In this document: in pieces, positions 52,375 through 62,110 of the stretch
Layout of the letters: every line of letters begins with the position of its first letter
How positions within the stretch are numbered: position 1 is the stretch's first letter
Assembly (NCBI GenBank): GCA_016790635.1
Contig: JAEUOR010000002.1
Location: forward strand, 62,001-126,000
Direction of reading: 5' to 3'
Origin: Burkholderiales bacterium
GTDB lineage: Bacteria > Pseudomonadota > Gammaproteobacteria > Burkholderiales > JAEUOS01
DNA length: 64,000 nt
Program-made: the position numbers and the translations under genes
Notes under the pieces: model-generated
Seen by the model: only the letters and a program-made list of their open reading frames with translations
Databases searched by the model: none
What the model was told of the DNA's origin: nothing

Positions 52375-53378
52375 GGTGTCTCCTCCATCGTGGTTGAAAA
52401 AAACGGAACTTCCCGGCGCACGGGGGCGCCGCTTGGTTCGAGCAACTGCATCCAGATCGCGATTTCGTCGATCAGGATCCACTCGCGCTCGATGCCGCGT
52501 GGGCCAGCCTCTGCATGGGTGATGCCGAGGATGTCCACGCGGCGATGGGTGGCCGGGCCGAAGCGCCCGGATCCGGCGTGGTGTGCCGCCAGCCGCCAGC
52601 GCATCGCCAGGGCTGTTTTGCCCGGGCGCGGCGCAGCGACCAGATGTTCGACGTTCAGCCGGGCGTCGGGCAGCGCGCTGCGCATTGCATCCCAGTACGC
52701 AAGCAGCGCCTCTCGCCCGGAGGCGGCTGAGCCGCCCGGGAGCGCGGCGATGACCTCGCGCGAGTGCGTGGCGGCGAGAGCTTGCGGGCCCGCTCCTTCC
52801 CAGGTTTCGCGAAAGGCCGCTGCGTGTTCCTGCGCCACGCCGTCGTTGCAAACGTGATTGCGATATGGCGCTGGCGCCTGGGTGGGTGCGGGACGGACGG
52901 CGTCCGGGGTGGAATCCAGCCAGGCCTGCGCCAGCGCGCGTGGCTCGCGGCCGATCTGGCGCGCGATCGCGGCCTGGTCGCGTACCAGCCATTCGTGGAC
53001 GATGCGGTTGTTCCTTACGACACAGTCGGCGACCGTGCGTACATGCACAGGCCGGCCTGTCGCGGCGCCAAATGGTCCGGCGCCCGCGTGGGTCATGGGC
53101 GAAAGAATGCGGTGCGAGGAATGGAAACCGTTGTCCGCGTCGCCGCTGACGATGACATCCTCGGCCAGGAGCCGGCGATCCGGAAAAGTGGCGAGCGTGG
53201 CGCGCGTACTGTCTGCCACGGCGTCCGCGCCGCGCAGCGTGGTCGTCGGTGTCTCGACGACGCACTCCGGGTCGTAATAGCGCGCGATCGCGTCGATCCT
53301 GCCGTCGGTCCAGATGCGGTCGGTGATGGCGCGGATGTAGTGATCGACATCGCGAAACTCGGCGTCGAACCCCTTCAT
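52371..53378 (-). CDS. Protein with two NTF2/SnoaL-like domains
   Basis: 335-residue protein made of two SnoaL-like (ester cyclase/polyketide cyclase type) barrels. One is at about 10-150 (YIRAITDRIWTDGRIDAIARYYDPECVVETP). The second is at about 185-320 (HAAAFRETWEGAGPQALAATHSREVIAALPG). It probably binds or isomerises a small metabolite, but these domains also occur in non-enzymes. It is linked by 4-nt overlaps to both the LacI regulator and the binding-protein gene, so it is an integral part of the operon. Confidence 0.82.
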   Translation of the reverse strand: MKGFDAEFRDVDHYIRAITDRIWTDGRIDAIARYYDPECVVETPTTTLRGADAVADSTRATLATFPDRRLLAEDVIVSGDADNGFHSSHRILSPMTHAGAGPFGAATGRPVHVRTVADCVVRNNRIVHEWLVRDQAAIARQIGREPRALAQAWLDSTPDAVRPAPTQAPAPYRNHVCNDGVAQEHAAAFRETWEGAGPQALAATHSREVIAALPGGSAASGREALLAYWDAMRSALPDARLNVEHLVAAPRPGKTALAMRWRLAAHHAGSGRFGPATHRRVDILGITHAEAGPRGIEREWILIDEIAIWMQLLEPSGAPVRREVPFFSTTMEETP

Positions 53379-54454
53379 GGCCGGTTCCCGGTCGACGTCG
53401 CGCGGCGGCCGCCGCGGCTGCGTGCAGCGGCGCCGGCCGCGGCCGGCAGACGAGCCGAATCGCGCACGATGAGCGAGCCCGGGATAACCAGATTCTCGGC
53501 CGCGGGCGGTTCCTGGTCGGCAAGAAAGCGCGCCAGCAAACGGACCGCGGCCTCGATCATGGGTGCCACCGGCTGTTCGTACGTTGTCAGCCGATAGCTG
53601 CCCCAGTCGGCCTGCGGAACGTTGTCGAAGCCGACGACCGACACCTCATCCGGAATCGACAGGCCGAGGTCGCGACGCAGCGCATCCATGACCGCGAAGG
53701 CCATGTGGTCGCTGGCGACGAAGACGGCGTCCGGCCTGTCATCGGCACGCGCGAACATCTCGAGAGCCGCGCGGCGCGCGGCGGCGAAGTCGTAGTTGCC
53801 GACGCCACGGGCCCAGATGCGCTGGCCGGCAGCAGCCAGTCCGTCGCGAAAGCCGCGCTCGCGTTCCAGGTTGGTCGAGGATTCCTCGTTGCCGGCGATG
53901 AAGCCGATGCGCCGGTGCCCGCCTGAGGCGAGGAACTGCGCCAGCGCGCGGCCTCCTGCCTCGTTGTCGGAACGGACCGAGCTGACCGCGCGGGCAGCGC
54001 CGGCGGCCATGATGCGATTGAACAGCACCACCGGTATGCCGGCGTTTGCGCACTGCTGGGCCAGTCCCGACGAGAGAGTGCTCGCCGCCAGGACGATGCC
54101 GTCGACGCGGTACTGGAGGATCTCGTCGACGAGCTCGTCGGCGTTGGGATTGTCGTTGATGAACAAGAGGACGTGAAACCCGTCGCGCTTGAGGCGCCGC
54201 GCGAGTTCTTCCAGCACAACCGGATAAAACAGGTTCTCGAGATAGGAAAGCACCAGCCCGATGATGCGCGAGCGTCCGGTGATGAGACTGCGCGCGTGGG
54301 CATTGGGCCGGTAGCCCAGGGCGCGTGCCGCGTCCATGATGCGGCGGCGCGTCTCATCCGACACGCTGCGCCCGGGCGTGAAGGCGCGACTCACGGCCGA
54401 CTGGGACACCCGCGCCAGGCGGGCCACGTCAAGGGATGTGACACCGGGATTCAT
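53375..54454 (-). CDS. LacI-family transcriptional regulator
   Basis: 359-residue LacI regulator. The N-terminal HTH is SLDVARLARVSQSAVSRAFT followed by hinge YRPNAHARSLITG. A periplasmic-binding-protein-like effector domain follows (IIGLVLSYLENLFYPVVLEEL and DAVFVASDHMAFAVMDALR). It is the first gene of the ABC operon and lies directly behind a strong promoter and palindrome, so autorepression plus operon control is likely. The inducer is presumably the transported substrate. Confidence 0.93.
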   Translation of the reverse strand: MNPGVTSLDVARLARVSQSAVSRAFTPGRSVSDETRRRIMDAARALGYRPNAHARSLITGRSRIIGLVLSYLENLFYPVVLEELARRLKRDGFHVLLFINDNPNADELVDEILQYRVDGIVLAASTLSSGLAQQCANAGIPVVLFNRIMAAGAARAVSSVRSDNEAGGRALAQFLASGGHRRIGFIAGNEESSTNLERERGFRDGLAAAGQRIWARGVGNYDFAAARRAALEMFARADDRPDAVFVASDHMAFAVMDALRRDLGLSIPDEVSVVGFDNVPQADWGSYRLTTYEQPVAPMIEAAVRLLARFLADQEPPAAENLVIPGSLIVRDSARLPAAAGAAARSRGGRRATSTGNRP

Positions 54455-54516
54455 GCGCTCACAAGGCGGCGTTGCCGCGCACGCCTTTCTGGTTGCATTG
54501 CGACGCTGATCGGGAC

Positions 54517-54530
54517 TGCATACGTATGCA
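54517..54530. promoter_or_regulatory. Perfect palindromic LacI-type operator
   Basis: TGCATACGTATGCA is a perfect 14-bp palindrome with a central CG, the usual symmetry of LacI-family operators. It overlaps the predicted transcription start of the leftward promoter that drives the LacI-ABC operon. Confidence 0.75.
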
Positions 54531-54532
54531 AA

Positions 54533-54561
54533 ATCTTAGGGTCAAAGCGCTTCGGTGTCAA
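54533..54561 (-). promoter_or_regulatory. Sigma-70 promoter of the LacI-ABC operon
   Basis: On the minus strand: -35 TTGACA (complement of 54556-54561), a 17-bp spacer, -10 TAAGAT (complement of 54533-54538). This is close to consensus. The start would fall near 54526, inside the palindrome. The spacer contains AAGCGCTT, a second short CG-centred palindrome. Confidence 0.8.
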
Positions 54562-54742
54562 TCCGTCTTGAAACAACGCCTGGTTTCGGTGCTGCCGCGG
54601 AAGGCGAGGGCTTGGGCGAATGCCTATGCAGCGCGGATCCGGCACCCGCTCGGGGGCGGCGCTGCGCTCACCTCAGGTCCGCATCCGAGGCGAGTCTGCG
54701 CGTCGAACCGCGGGTGATCCGGCAAGGGGCACCCAGCCGCTC

Positions 54743-55450
54743 TCAGTCCAGTCCGACCTGTCGCTTCCAGAGTTCCCAGGGCCTGGCGACGACGGTTTCG
54801 TTGGTCGCAGCCGCGAGCCGGGCCTCGTCCGTGTCCAGATAGGTGACGCTGCCGCCGAGCGCGATGGCCTGGCGCTGCAGCGACGCGTTCTGCTCGGTGT
54901 AGTACGCCCGGTAGACCGCGAGCGGCACGCTCTTCGCGCATGCGACGAAGCCGTGTCCGCGCATCAGGACCACGCCGGCCTCACCGAGCTCCGCGGCCAA
55001 TGCCGCGCCCTGCGCGCGGTTCCTCACCAGCATGTCCGTGCAGCCGAAGTGGGCGCGAATGTCGAAGACGCGTGTCTCGCCGGCCAGGAAGCCGCTCATG
55101 TGGAAGATCGGCCGCAGCCTTACCGACGAGGCGGCGAAAGGGATCACCGACGGCGAATGGCTGTGCACCACCGCGTTCACGTCGGGGCGGGCACGATAGA
55201 TCTCGCCGTGGATGAAGCGCTCGAGGTAAGGGGGGCGCGCGTCGCCGTCGACCGGATTGGAGTCCAGGTCAAAGACCATCAGGTCGGACGCCTCGACCAA
55301 TTCCGGCGCGCGCGAGCGCGACAACAGGAACCGGTTCGGATCGTCAGGGTGGCGCGCGCTGACGTGCCCGAAACCGTCGAGCACGTTCAGGCGCGCCAGG
55401 ATGCGGTTGCCCGCGACGACATCCGCCGCGACTTCTTCGCGCCTCGTCAT
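54743..55450 (-). CDS. Class II aldolase/adducin-family protein
   Basis: 235-residue class II aldolase fold. Metal-binding histidines are in VVHSHSPS (about 97-104) and MRGHGFVACA (about 163-172), with HVSARHPDD near the N-terminus. Members include fuculose-phosphate aldolase, ribulose-5-P epimerase and decarboxylating sugar-acid enzymes. It lies 288 bp upstream of the LacI regulator on the same strand and 13 bp after the kinase gene stop. It may act on a sugar acid taken up by the ABC system (inference). Confidence 0.85.
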   Translation of the reverse strand: MTRREEVAADVVAGNRILARLNVLDGFGHVSARHPDDPNRFLLSRSRAPELVEASDLMVFDLDSNPVDGDARPPYLERFIHGEIYRARPDVNAVVHSHSPSVIPFAASSVRLRPIFHMSGFLAGETRVFDIRAHFGCTDMLVRNRAQGAALAAELGEAGVVLMRGHGFVACAKSVPLAVYRAYYTEQNASLQRQAIALGGSVTYLDTDEARLAAATNETVVARPWELWKRQVGLD

Positions 55451-55463
55451 GGGGTGGTCGCCT

Positions 55464-56744
55464 TCAGACCGAGGAAAGACGCACGTTGGCCATGGTCAGG
55501 CGCTCGACCAGGATGGACAGGAAGGCACTGTCGAAGTGGTGCCGGGTTGCATCCGAAGCGCCCTGCAGCGAGGCGGTGGGGATCTTGATGACCTTGGTGT
55601 CGCTCATGGTGCTCACGTCCGCGCCGCGACGCTTTTCTTCGCCGAGGTAGGCCATCTCGCCAAAGCATTCGCCGGCATCGAGGATATTGAGGAGCTTGTT
55701 GCGCCGCGTGACCTTGACCTGGCCGCTGGCCAGTATGCAGAAGTAGTCGCCGTCCTCGCCTTCACGCAGGATGACCTGGCCTGGCGCCAGCGCTTCCCAT
55801 TTGGAAAAGCGCGCCACCTCCCAGATCTCGACGTCGGTGAAATTCTTGAAGAAGGCCAGCCCGCGCAAGGTGTTGAACTTCTCGCTGTCGGCGAACTCGT
55901 TGTCGGCCTCCATGCCCTCGTTGCGAAACGCCTCGGCCAAGTCCAGCGAGAACTCGTCCCACTGCTGGTAGCGGTCGTCCAGGTCCTTGGCCATGGCCTT
56001 CTTCACGATCGCGTCGACGGCGCGCGGAATACCCTCGCGCAGGGCGGAGGGCGGCGAAGGCTCGGTATTGACGATCTGGTAGATCATCGAAAAATTGTTG
56101 CTCGCCTGGAACGGCAACTGGCCCGTGAGCAGCTGGTACATGACCACACCCAGCGAATAGATGTCGGTCTGGTGCGTGAGCGGATGCTCCTTGACCTGCT
56201 GCGGCGACATGTAGGCCGGCGAACCGATACCCGAGACCTGGGTCTCGTCGGCGCTGCCGGTGATCGCCGCGCCGAAGTCGGTGATCTTGACGTCGTAGTC
56301 GCTGCCGCCGACGACCATGATGTTGGCCGGCTTGATGTCGCGATGCGTCACGCCGACCTTGTGCGCGAAGTCCAGCGCGCGCGTGCACTTGAAGATGATC
56401 TCGACCACGGTCTTGACCGGCAAGAGGCCGGCCGGGTCGCAGTACTTCTCGAGCGTGGTGCCATCGACGTACTCGACCACGATGTACTTCTCTTCCTCGT
56501 CGGTGACCGCGTCGTAGATGGTCGCGATGTGCGGATGCGTGAGGCGGCCGGCCAGCGAGGCCTCGGCGACGAAGAGCTTCTTGTACAGGTGGCCGCGCTC
56601 GGAATCCTTGAGCGCCTCGGCATGCACCCGCTTGACCGCGACCAGGCGCTTGTTGAACGGGTCTTCGCACAGGTAAACGGCCGAGGTGGCGCCCTCGCCG
56701 AGTTTCCTGACGACCTGATACTTGCCGATCTTTTCGGTGGCCAT
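55464..56744 (-). CDS. Ser/Thr protein kinase fused to cyclic-nucleotide-binding-like domain (short paralog)
   Basis: 426-residue Hanks-type kinase. The glycine loop is KLGEGATSAVYLCED (about 15-29), ATP lysine in VAVKRVH, catalytic loop HRDIKPANIM, metal site DFGAAI, and PAYMSPQQV in the P+1 region. A CRP-like domain at about 305-420 has DGDYFCILASGQVKV and FGEMAYLGEEKRRGADV. The same order of domains is found in the 943-residue kinase at 29295-32126, including LTHQTDIYSLGVVMYQ versus LNHQTDLYSLGVMFYQ. This copy lacks the repeat tail. The gene follows argH (24 bp) and precedes the aldolase on the same strand. Confidence 0.9.
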   Translation of the reverse strand: MATEKIGKYQVVRKLGEGATSAVYLCEDPFNKRLVAVKRVHAEALKDSERGHLYKKLFVAEASLAGRLTHPHIATIYDAVTDEEEKYIVVEYVDGTTLEKYCDPAGLLPVKTVVEIIFKCTRALDFAHKVGVTHRDIKPANIMVVGGSDYDVKITDFGAAITGSADETQVSGIGSPAYMSPQQVKEHPLTHQTDIYSLGVVMYQLLTGQLPFQASNNFSMIYQIVNTEPSPPSALREGIPRAVDAIVKKAMAKDLDDRYQQWDEFSLDLAEAFRNEGMEADNEFADSEKFNTLRGLAFFKNFTDVEIWEVARFSKWEALAPGQVILREGEDGDYFCILASGQVKVTRRNKLLNILDAGECFGEMAYLGEEKRRGADVSTMSDTKVIKIPTASLQGASDATRHHFDSAFLSILVERLTMANVRLSSV

Positions 56745-56768
56745 GGCGCGTTTCCGGTTGGACTGCGT

Positions 56769-58169
56769 TCAGGGGAGTCTGGCTAAGCGCGCGCGGGCGC
56801 GCGCCACGGCGGCACGCACCTGATCGGGTGCGGTGCCGCCGACGTGGTTGCGCGCGGCGAGCGAGCCTTCCAGGCTCAGGACCGCGCGCGCTGATTCGTC
56901 AAGCTTGGGCGAGAGTGCCGCCAGTTCGGTCGCCGCGAGGTCCTCGAGACCGCAGCGCAGTTCCTCCGCGCGGCGCACCGCGCGCGCGACGACCTCGTGT
57001 GCGTCGCGAAACGGCAGGCCGCGCTTGACCAGAAGGTCGGCCAGGTCGGTCGCGGTCGAGAAGCCTTCGAGCGCGGCCGCGCGCATGCGCTGCGGGACTA
57101 CGCGCACGGTGGCCATCATCGCGGCGAAGATCGCCAGCGTATCGGCCACGGTGTCGATCGTGTCGAACAGCGGCTCCTTGTCCTCCTGGTTGTCCTTGTT
57201 GTAGGCCAGCGGCTGGCCTTTCATCAGCGTGAGCAGTCCGATCAGGTGGCCATTGACGCGCCCGGTCTTGCCGCGTGCCAGTTCCGGCACGTCCGGGTTG
57301 CGCTTCTGCGGCATGATCGACGAACCCGTGCAGAACCCGTCGGCGATGGCGATGAAGCCGAAACGCGGACTCATCCACAGGATCAGTTCCTCGGACAGGC
57401 GCGAGACGTGAGTCATGATGAGCGCCGCCGCCGCGGTGAATTCGATGGCGAAATCGCGGTCGGACACCGCATCCAGCGAGTTCTCGGCCACGCCGTCGAA
57501 GCCCAGTTCGCGTGCGACCGATTCGCGGTCGATGGCGAAGGTGGTGCCGGCCAGCGCCGCCGCGCCCAGCGGCAACCGGTTCATGCGCGTGCGGCAGTCG
57601 GCCAGGCGCGCGTGGTCACGCGCGAACATCTCGACATAGGCCAGCATGTGGTGGCCGAAGGTCACCGGTTGCGCCACCTGCAAGTGCGTGAATCCCGGCA
57701 TGACCGTGCCGGCCTCGCGCTCGGCCAGGTCGATCAACGCGGACTGCAGGTCGCCCAGGAGCTTCGCGATGCGGTCGATCTCGTCGCGCAGGAAAAGGCG
57801 AATGTCCGTGGCGACCTGGTCGTTGCGCGAGCGGCCCGTGTGCAGGCGCTTGCCGGCATCACCCACCAGAGCGGTGAGCCGCTTCTCGATGTTGAGATGC
57901 ACGTCCTCGTCGTCCAGGTTCCACGCGAAGCTGCCGGACTCGATTTCCTGGGCGATCTGCACCATGCCCGACTCGATCGCGGCCAGGTCAGACGCCGGCA
58001 GGATGCCCTGGCGCGCCAGCATGCGCGCGTGCGCCAGCGATCCTTGGATGTCGGCACGCCACAGCCGCCGGTCGAATCCGACCGATGCGGTATAGCGCTT
58101 GACGCGGTCATCGACCGCTTCGGCAAAGCGGCCCGACCAGGCTTTGTTGGCGCCGTCCTTATCTGACAT
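56769..58169 (-). CDS. argH: Argininosuccinate lyase
   Basis: 466-residue enzyme of the fumarase/aspartase superfamily that splits argininosuccinate into arginine and fumarate. The signature loop is [16 protein letters not shown] (with KR in place of the common KK). Further markers are [40 protein letters not shown], and [12 protein letters not shown]. The start is ATG at 58169 (MSDKDG). It is divergent from the algZ-like gene, the usual betaproteobacterial arrangement. Confidence 0.96.
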   Translation of the reverse strand: MSDKDGANKAWSGRFAEAVDDRVKRYTASVGFDRRLWRADIQGSLAHARMLARQGILPASDLAAIESGMVQIAQEIESGSFAWNLDDEDVHLNIEKRLTALVGDAGKRLHTGRSRNDQVATDIRLFLRDEIDRIAKLLGDLQSALIDLAEREAGTVMPGFTHLQVAQPVTFGHHMLAYVEMFARDHARLADCRTRMNRLPLGAAALAGTTFAIDRESVARELGFDGVAENSLDAVSDRDFAIEFTAAAALIMTHVSRLSEELILWMSPRFGFIAIADGFCTGSSIMPQKRNPDVPELARGKTGRVNGHLIGLLTLMKGQPLAYNKDNQEDKEPLFDTIDTVADTLAIFAAMMATVRVVPQRMRAAALEGFSTATDLADLLVKRGLPFRDAHEVVARAVRRAEELRCGLEDLAATELAALSPKLDESARAVLSLEGSLAARNHVGGTAPDQVRAAVARARARLARLP

Positions 58170-58231
58170 ACTTGCGTGGCTTGGTCTCGGCTTCAAGAGA
58201 CGAGCGTAAGCGACTGTTTTTTCAAGGAAAG

Positions 58232-59311
58232 ATGTTGAGTATACCGCGCCCCTCGGAGTTTTCGCTACCGGACTTCTGTGCCTTGGGCGTGATGCTGCGC
58301 GCTTTCGTGCTGGTCAATCTCCTGGTTGCCGTCTCCATATTGGCGCATGCCCGCCCGCTCTCGGCGGACCTGTGGACGGCACATTTCCTGGCGGCGGTGG
58401 CGTTCGTCGAACCGGTGCTGATCGCATCGCTCGCGCTACTGTGCCCGCTGCGCGCGGCGCTTACCCGCGCCGGCTTGTGGGTGAGCCTGGCGACGATCGC
58501 CGGCATCGAACTGGCCATCCTGGCCGGGGTGCGCGCGTTGGTCATGCCGGGCAGCGCGCTGGCGGCGGCCCTGTTGCATGACTGGCTGGTCGCGCTGGCC
58601 ATCACTGCGGTGGTGTTGTATTACTTCATGCTGCGCGAGCGCGCGTTCTCGCCGGCCTTAGCCGAGGCGCGCCTGCAGGCGCTGCAGGCGCGCATTCGCC
58701 CGCATTTCCTGTTCAACAGCCTGAACGCCGTGCTGGGGCTGATCCGCAGCCAACCGCGGCGCGCCGAGGCGGCGCTCGAGGACTTGAGCGACCTCATGCG
58801 CGCGCTCCTGCGCGAGCAGCGTGCGCTGGTGCCGTTGTCCGACGAGATCGCCCTGTGCCGGCGCTACCTCGATATCGAGGCGGTACGTCTGGGCGAGCGC
58901 CTGCAGGTCGAATGGGACATCGACGCCGACGCGGGCAGCGCGGCGATCCCGCCCTTGATCCTGCAACCGCTGGTGGAAAACGCGGTGCACCACGGCATCG
59001 AACCCAACTCGTTGCCGGGCACGGTGCGCATCGCAGCGATGCGCCGCGGTGGGGAAGTCGCGATCGAGATCGTCAACCCGCGCGTGGATGGACACACGCA
59101 GCCGGTGGGGGTCGACGGCGCGCCGCGCCTGGGCAACCACATGGCGATCGACAACGTGCGCGAGCGCCTCGCCTTGAGCTTCGATGTCGAGGCACGCCTG
59201 GAAACCCGCGCCGAACTCGGTGCCTATCGTGTGCGCATCGTCCTGCCGGCCCGGCCGGTCGCCGCGCCCGCCGGCGTGCCGTCCACGGCCACGAAGAGAG
59301 GCCCGGCGTGA
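58232..59311 (+). CDS. LytS/AlgZ-type sensor histidine kinase
   Basis: 359-residue membrane sensor. Four hydrophobic helices span about 18-135, then a HisKA_7TM-less His_kinase domain with the phospho-acceptor His158 in [14 protein letters not shown], and a GHKL ATPase end ([15 protein letters not shown] and [13 protein letters not shown]). It is the partner of the LytTR regulator whose GTG start overlaps its stop. The start is ATG at 58232, with AAGGAAAG upstream. The family (AlgZ/FimS) controls surface or stress functions elsewhere; the signal is unknown here. Confidence 0.9.
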   Translation: MLSIPRPSEFSLPDFCALGVMLRAFVLVNLLVAVSILAHARPLSADLWTAHFLAAVAFVEPVLIASLALLCPLRAALTRAGLWVSLATIAGIELAILAGVRALVMPGSALAAALLHDWLVALAITAVVLYYFMLRERAFSPALAEARLQALQARIRPHFLFNSLNAVLGLIRSQPRRAEAALEDLSDLMRALLREQRALVPLSDEIALCRRYLDIEAVRLGERLQVEWDIDADAGSAAIPPLILQPLVENAVHHGIEPNSLPGTVRIAAMRRGGEVAIEIVNPRVDGHTQPVGVDGAPRLGNHMAIDNVRERLALSFDVEARLETRAELGAYRVRIVLPARPVAAPAGVPSTATKRGPA

Positions 59312-60081
59312 GCCTTTCCATCCTCATCGTCGACGACGAGGCGCCTGCGCGCAGGCGCCTGCGCGACCTGCTCTCCGACATCGCCGAGAAGCTGCCGCAC
59401 ACGGTTTGCGGCGAGGCCGCCAGTGGCGCCATCGCCGCAGCCCTGGTGGCCGACCTCGCGCCGGACGTCGTGCTGGCCGACATGCAGATGCCCAACATGA
59501 CCGGCATCGAACTCGCCCAGCACCTGGGGAGGCTGGAGAATCCCCCGGCGATCATCTTCGTCACCGCGCACGACGAATACGCGGTGCGCGCCTTCGAGGT
59601 CAACGCGCTGGATTACCTCATGAAGCCGGTGCGCGCCGAACGCCTGGCCGCGGCTCTGGCCAAGGCTGCCGCCGGGCGCAAGCCGCCTTCGGCCGAAGCC
59701 CTGGCGCGCAGCAACCCCGAGGCTCGCCGGCACCTGTCGATCGCCGAGCGCGGCCGCCTGACCCTGGTGCCGGTGGCCGACATCGTCTACCTGCGCGCCG
59801 AACTCAAGTACATCACGGTGCGCACCGAAGCGCGCGAATACCTGCTCGAAGAGTCGCTGTCCAGGCTGGAGGAGGAATTCGCCGGGCGTTTCGTGCGCGT
59901 GCATCGCAGCGCGCTGATCGCGCGCGAGCGCATCGCCGGTTTCGAGCGCGCGCCGAGCGGCAAGGACACGGAAGGCGAGGGCGGCGCGCAGTGGCAGGTG
60001 GTGCTGCGCGGTGTGGCCGAGCGGGTGCCGGTCAGCCGGCGGCTATGGGCCGGGGTGAAAGGGTTGGTGCGGGAGCCCTGA
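59308..60081 (+). CDS. LytTR-family response regulator (AlgR-like)
   Basis: 257-residue regulator. The receiver domain at about 1-120 has Asp58 (VVLADMQMPN) as likely phosphorylation site, and FVTAHDEYAVRAFEVNALDYLMKP is typical of LytTR-class receivers. The LytTR DNA-binding domain at about 145-250 includes YLRAELKYITVRT and RVHRSALI. The start is GTG at 59308, overlapping the kinase stop. Confidence 0.92.
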   Translation: MSLSILIVDDEAPARRRLRDLLSDIAEKLPHTVCGEAASGAIAAALVADLAPDVVLADMQMPNMTGIELAQHLGRLENPPAIIFVTAHDEYAVRAFEVNALDYLMKPVRAERLAAALAKAAAGRKPPSAEALARSNPEARRHLSIAERGRLTLVPVADIVYLRAELKYITVRTEAREYLLEESLSRLEEEFAGRFVRVHRSALIARERIAGFERAPSGKDTEGEGGAQWQVVLRGVAERVPVSRRLWAGVKGLVREP

Positions 60082-60130
60082 GGGCGCTGCTAGAATCGCG
60101 CGCCGTTTGCATCCGCCGCCAGGGAGAAGA

Positions 60131-61141
60131 GTGTCCGCTTCCCATCTGCTTGATCTCTACCGCCTGATGGCGCGCATCCGCGCCTTCGAGGACGCTGCCG
60201 AAGTCGCCAGCCAGGGCGGCGTTGCCGCCTGGGGTCTGGAAACCTCGGCCAAGCCCGCGCTGGTGCGCGGACCGCTGCATCTTTCAACCGGCCAGGAGGC
60301 CGTCGCTGCCGGGGTGTGCATCAACCTGGTGCGCGAGGACCTGCTCACCTCGACCCATCGCGGCCATGGGCACACATTGGCCAAGGGTGCCGACACCACC
60401 CGCATGATGTGCGAACTCTTCGGCCGCGCCACGGGCTACAACAAAGGCAAGGGCGGGTCGATGCATATCGCCGACTTCTCCGTCGGCATGCTGGGCGCCA
60501 ACGGCGTGGTCGCCGCCGGGATGCCGATCGCCACCGGCGCCGCGCACGCGCTGAAGATCAAGCGCCGGCCGAACATCGTCGCCTGCTTTTTCGGCGACGG
60601 TGCGGCCAATCGCGGCCCGTTCCTTGAAAGTCTCAACTGGGCCAAGGTGTACAAGCTGCCGATCCTTTTCGTTTGCGAGGACAATCGCATCTCGGCCACC
60701 ACGCCGACCGCGCCGATGACCGCAGGCGAGGGGGTTTCGGCGCGCGCCCAGTCCCTCGGGATCGACGCCATGCGGGTGGACGGCAACGATGTCGAGGCGG
60801 TCGATCTGGCGGCCGCAAAGATGATCGGGGGGATACGCGCCGGCCGCGGGCCGCGGCTCCTGCATGCGGTGACCTACCGTTTCAAGGGCCACGTGTCGGT
60901 CGATCCGGGCACGTATCGCGATGCGCGTGAAGTGGAAGAAGCCAAAAAGAACGACCCGCTCCTGATCGCGCGCGCGCGTCTGACAGCGCTGGGGGCGCCG
61001 GCGGATGCGGCCGATGCGATCGACCGCGCGGCCCGGGAAGAAATCGCAAGCGCACTCGCGGAGGCGGAAAAGGCGCCGTGGCCGCCGGTGGAGTACGCCT
61101 ACGACGACATCGCCGATACCGGCGCGGGGTGCTGGAAATGA
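60131..61141 (+). CDS. Thiamine-dependent dehydrogenase E1 component, alpha subunit (pyruvate/acetoin type)
   Basis: 336-residue E1 alpha subunit. The ThDP motif is GDGAANRGPFLESLN (about 158-172), with HRGHGHTLAKG, GKGGSMHIADFSVGMLGANGVV and YRFKGHVSVDP. The pair of separate alpha and beta subunits matches acetoin or branched-chain/pyruvate dehydrogenase types. No E2/E3 is in the window; they may lie beyond 64000. The start is GTG at 60131 directly after AGGGAGAAGA. The beta gene overlaps by 4 nt. Confidence 0.9.
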   Translation: MSASHLLDLYRLMARIRAFEDAAEVASQGGVAAWGLETSAKPALVRGPLHLSTGQEAVAAGVCINLVREDLLTSTHRGHGHTLAKGADTTRMMCELFGRATGYNKGKGGSMHIADFSVGMLGANGVVAAGMPIATGAAHALKIKRRPNIVACFFGDGAANRGPFLESLNWAKVYKLPILFVCEDNRISATTPTAPMTAGEGVSARAQSLGIDAMRVDGNDVEAVDLAAAKMIGGIRAGRGPRLLHAVTYRFKGHVSVDPGTYRDAREVEEAKKNDPLLIARARLTALGAPADAADAIDRAAREEIASALAEAEKAPWPPVEYAYDDIADTGAGCWK

Positions 61142-62097
61142 GCGTGATGACCTATGCCGAGGCCGCCTGCCTGGCGTTGACCGAGGCAATGCGCGCGGAC
61201 GAGAGCGTCGTCGCGCTGGGCGAGGACCTCGGGCGCGGCGGCATCTTCGGCCAGTACCGCGGCCTGCAAGAAGCCTTTGGTCCCGAGCGCATCATCGATA
61301 CGCCGATCTCGGAGGCCAACATCATGGGCGCCGCGGTCGGCATGGCGCTGGCGGGCTTGAAGCCCGTCGTCGAGATGCGCGTCATCGACTTCGCGCTGTG
61401 CGGCATGGACGAGATCGTCAACCAGGCGGCCAAGAACCGCTACATGTTCGGCGGGCAGGGGCGCGTAGGACTGGTCGCGCGCATGCCCATCGGCATCTGG
61501 TCGGCGTCTGCCGCGCAGCACTCGCAGTCGCTCGAGGCCTGGTTCGCCCACATGCCCGGACTGACGGTGGTCACGCCGGCGCTGCCGCAGGACAACTACG
61601 GTCTCTTCAAGAGCGCGCTGGCTTCTGGCGACCCGGTGATCTACATGGAGCACAAGGAGTTGTGGGGCGCCACTGGCGACGTGGACACCACCCGTCCGGT
61701 GCCGTTGGGCCGTGCGGCGACCCTGAGGCAAGGCGAGGACCTGACGATTGTCACCTGGTCGCGCGGGGTCGCCCTGGCCGTGGAGGCGGCAACCAGGCTG
61801 GCCTCTGCGGGAATCAAGGCCGAAGTGATCGACTTGCGGACGCTGTGGCCGTGGGACCGCGACGCGGTATGCGCATCGGCCGCCAGGACCGGGCGTCTTT
61901 TGGTCGTGCACGAGGCGGTGCAGGTGGCCGGCTTCGGCGCCGAAGTCGCAGCCAGTGCTGCCGAGGCGGTGGGCTGCAAGGTTCGGCGCCTGGGCGCGCC
62001 GCGCATTCCGGTCGGCTACGCACAGGTGCTGGAAAACGAGTCGCGACTGTCGGCAGCCAAGATCGAGGCGGCGGCGCGCGCGTTGCTCGCACAGTAA
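61138..62097 (+). CDS. Thiamine-dependent dehydrogenase E1 component, beta subunit
   Basis: 319-residue transketolase-like beta subunit, with GEDLGRGGIFGQYRGLQEAFG, DTPISEANIMGAAVGMALAG, and a C-terminal domain with VHEAVQVAGFGAEVAA and LGAPRIPVGYAQVLE. The start is ATG at 61138, overlapping the alpha-subunit stop (ATGA). Substrate choice among pyruvate, acetoin and branched 2-oxoacids cannot be read directly. The SDR gene follows after 13 bp. Confidence 0.92.
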   Translation: MSVMTYAEAACLALTEAMRADESVVALGEDLGRGGIFGQYRGLQEAFGPERIIDTPISEANIMGAAVGMALAGLKPVVEMRVIDFALCGMDEIVNQAAKNRYMFGGQGRVGLVARMPIGIWSASAAQHSQSLEAWFAHMPGLTVVTPALPQDNYGLFKSALASGDPVIYMEHKELWGATGDVDTTRPVPLGRAATLRQGEDLTIVTWSRGVALAVEAATRLASAGIKAEVIDLRTLWPWDRDAVCASAARTGRLLVVHEAVQVAGFGAEVAASAAEAVGCKVRRLGAPRIPVGYAQVLENESRLSAAKIEAAARALLAQ

Positions 62098-62110
62098 GCA
62101 AGGAGAAGTC

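Noticed and set aside
51070..53523. 817-residue frame covering the ABC binding protein and upstream DNA
   Set aside because: The upstream half is out of phase over the NTF2-like gene. The GTG at 52374 with GGAGGAG and a signal peptide is the real start.
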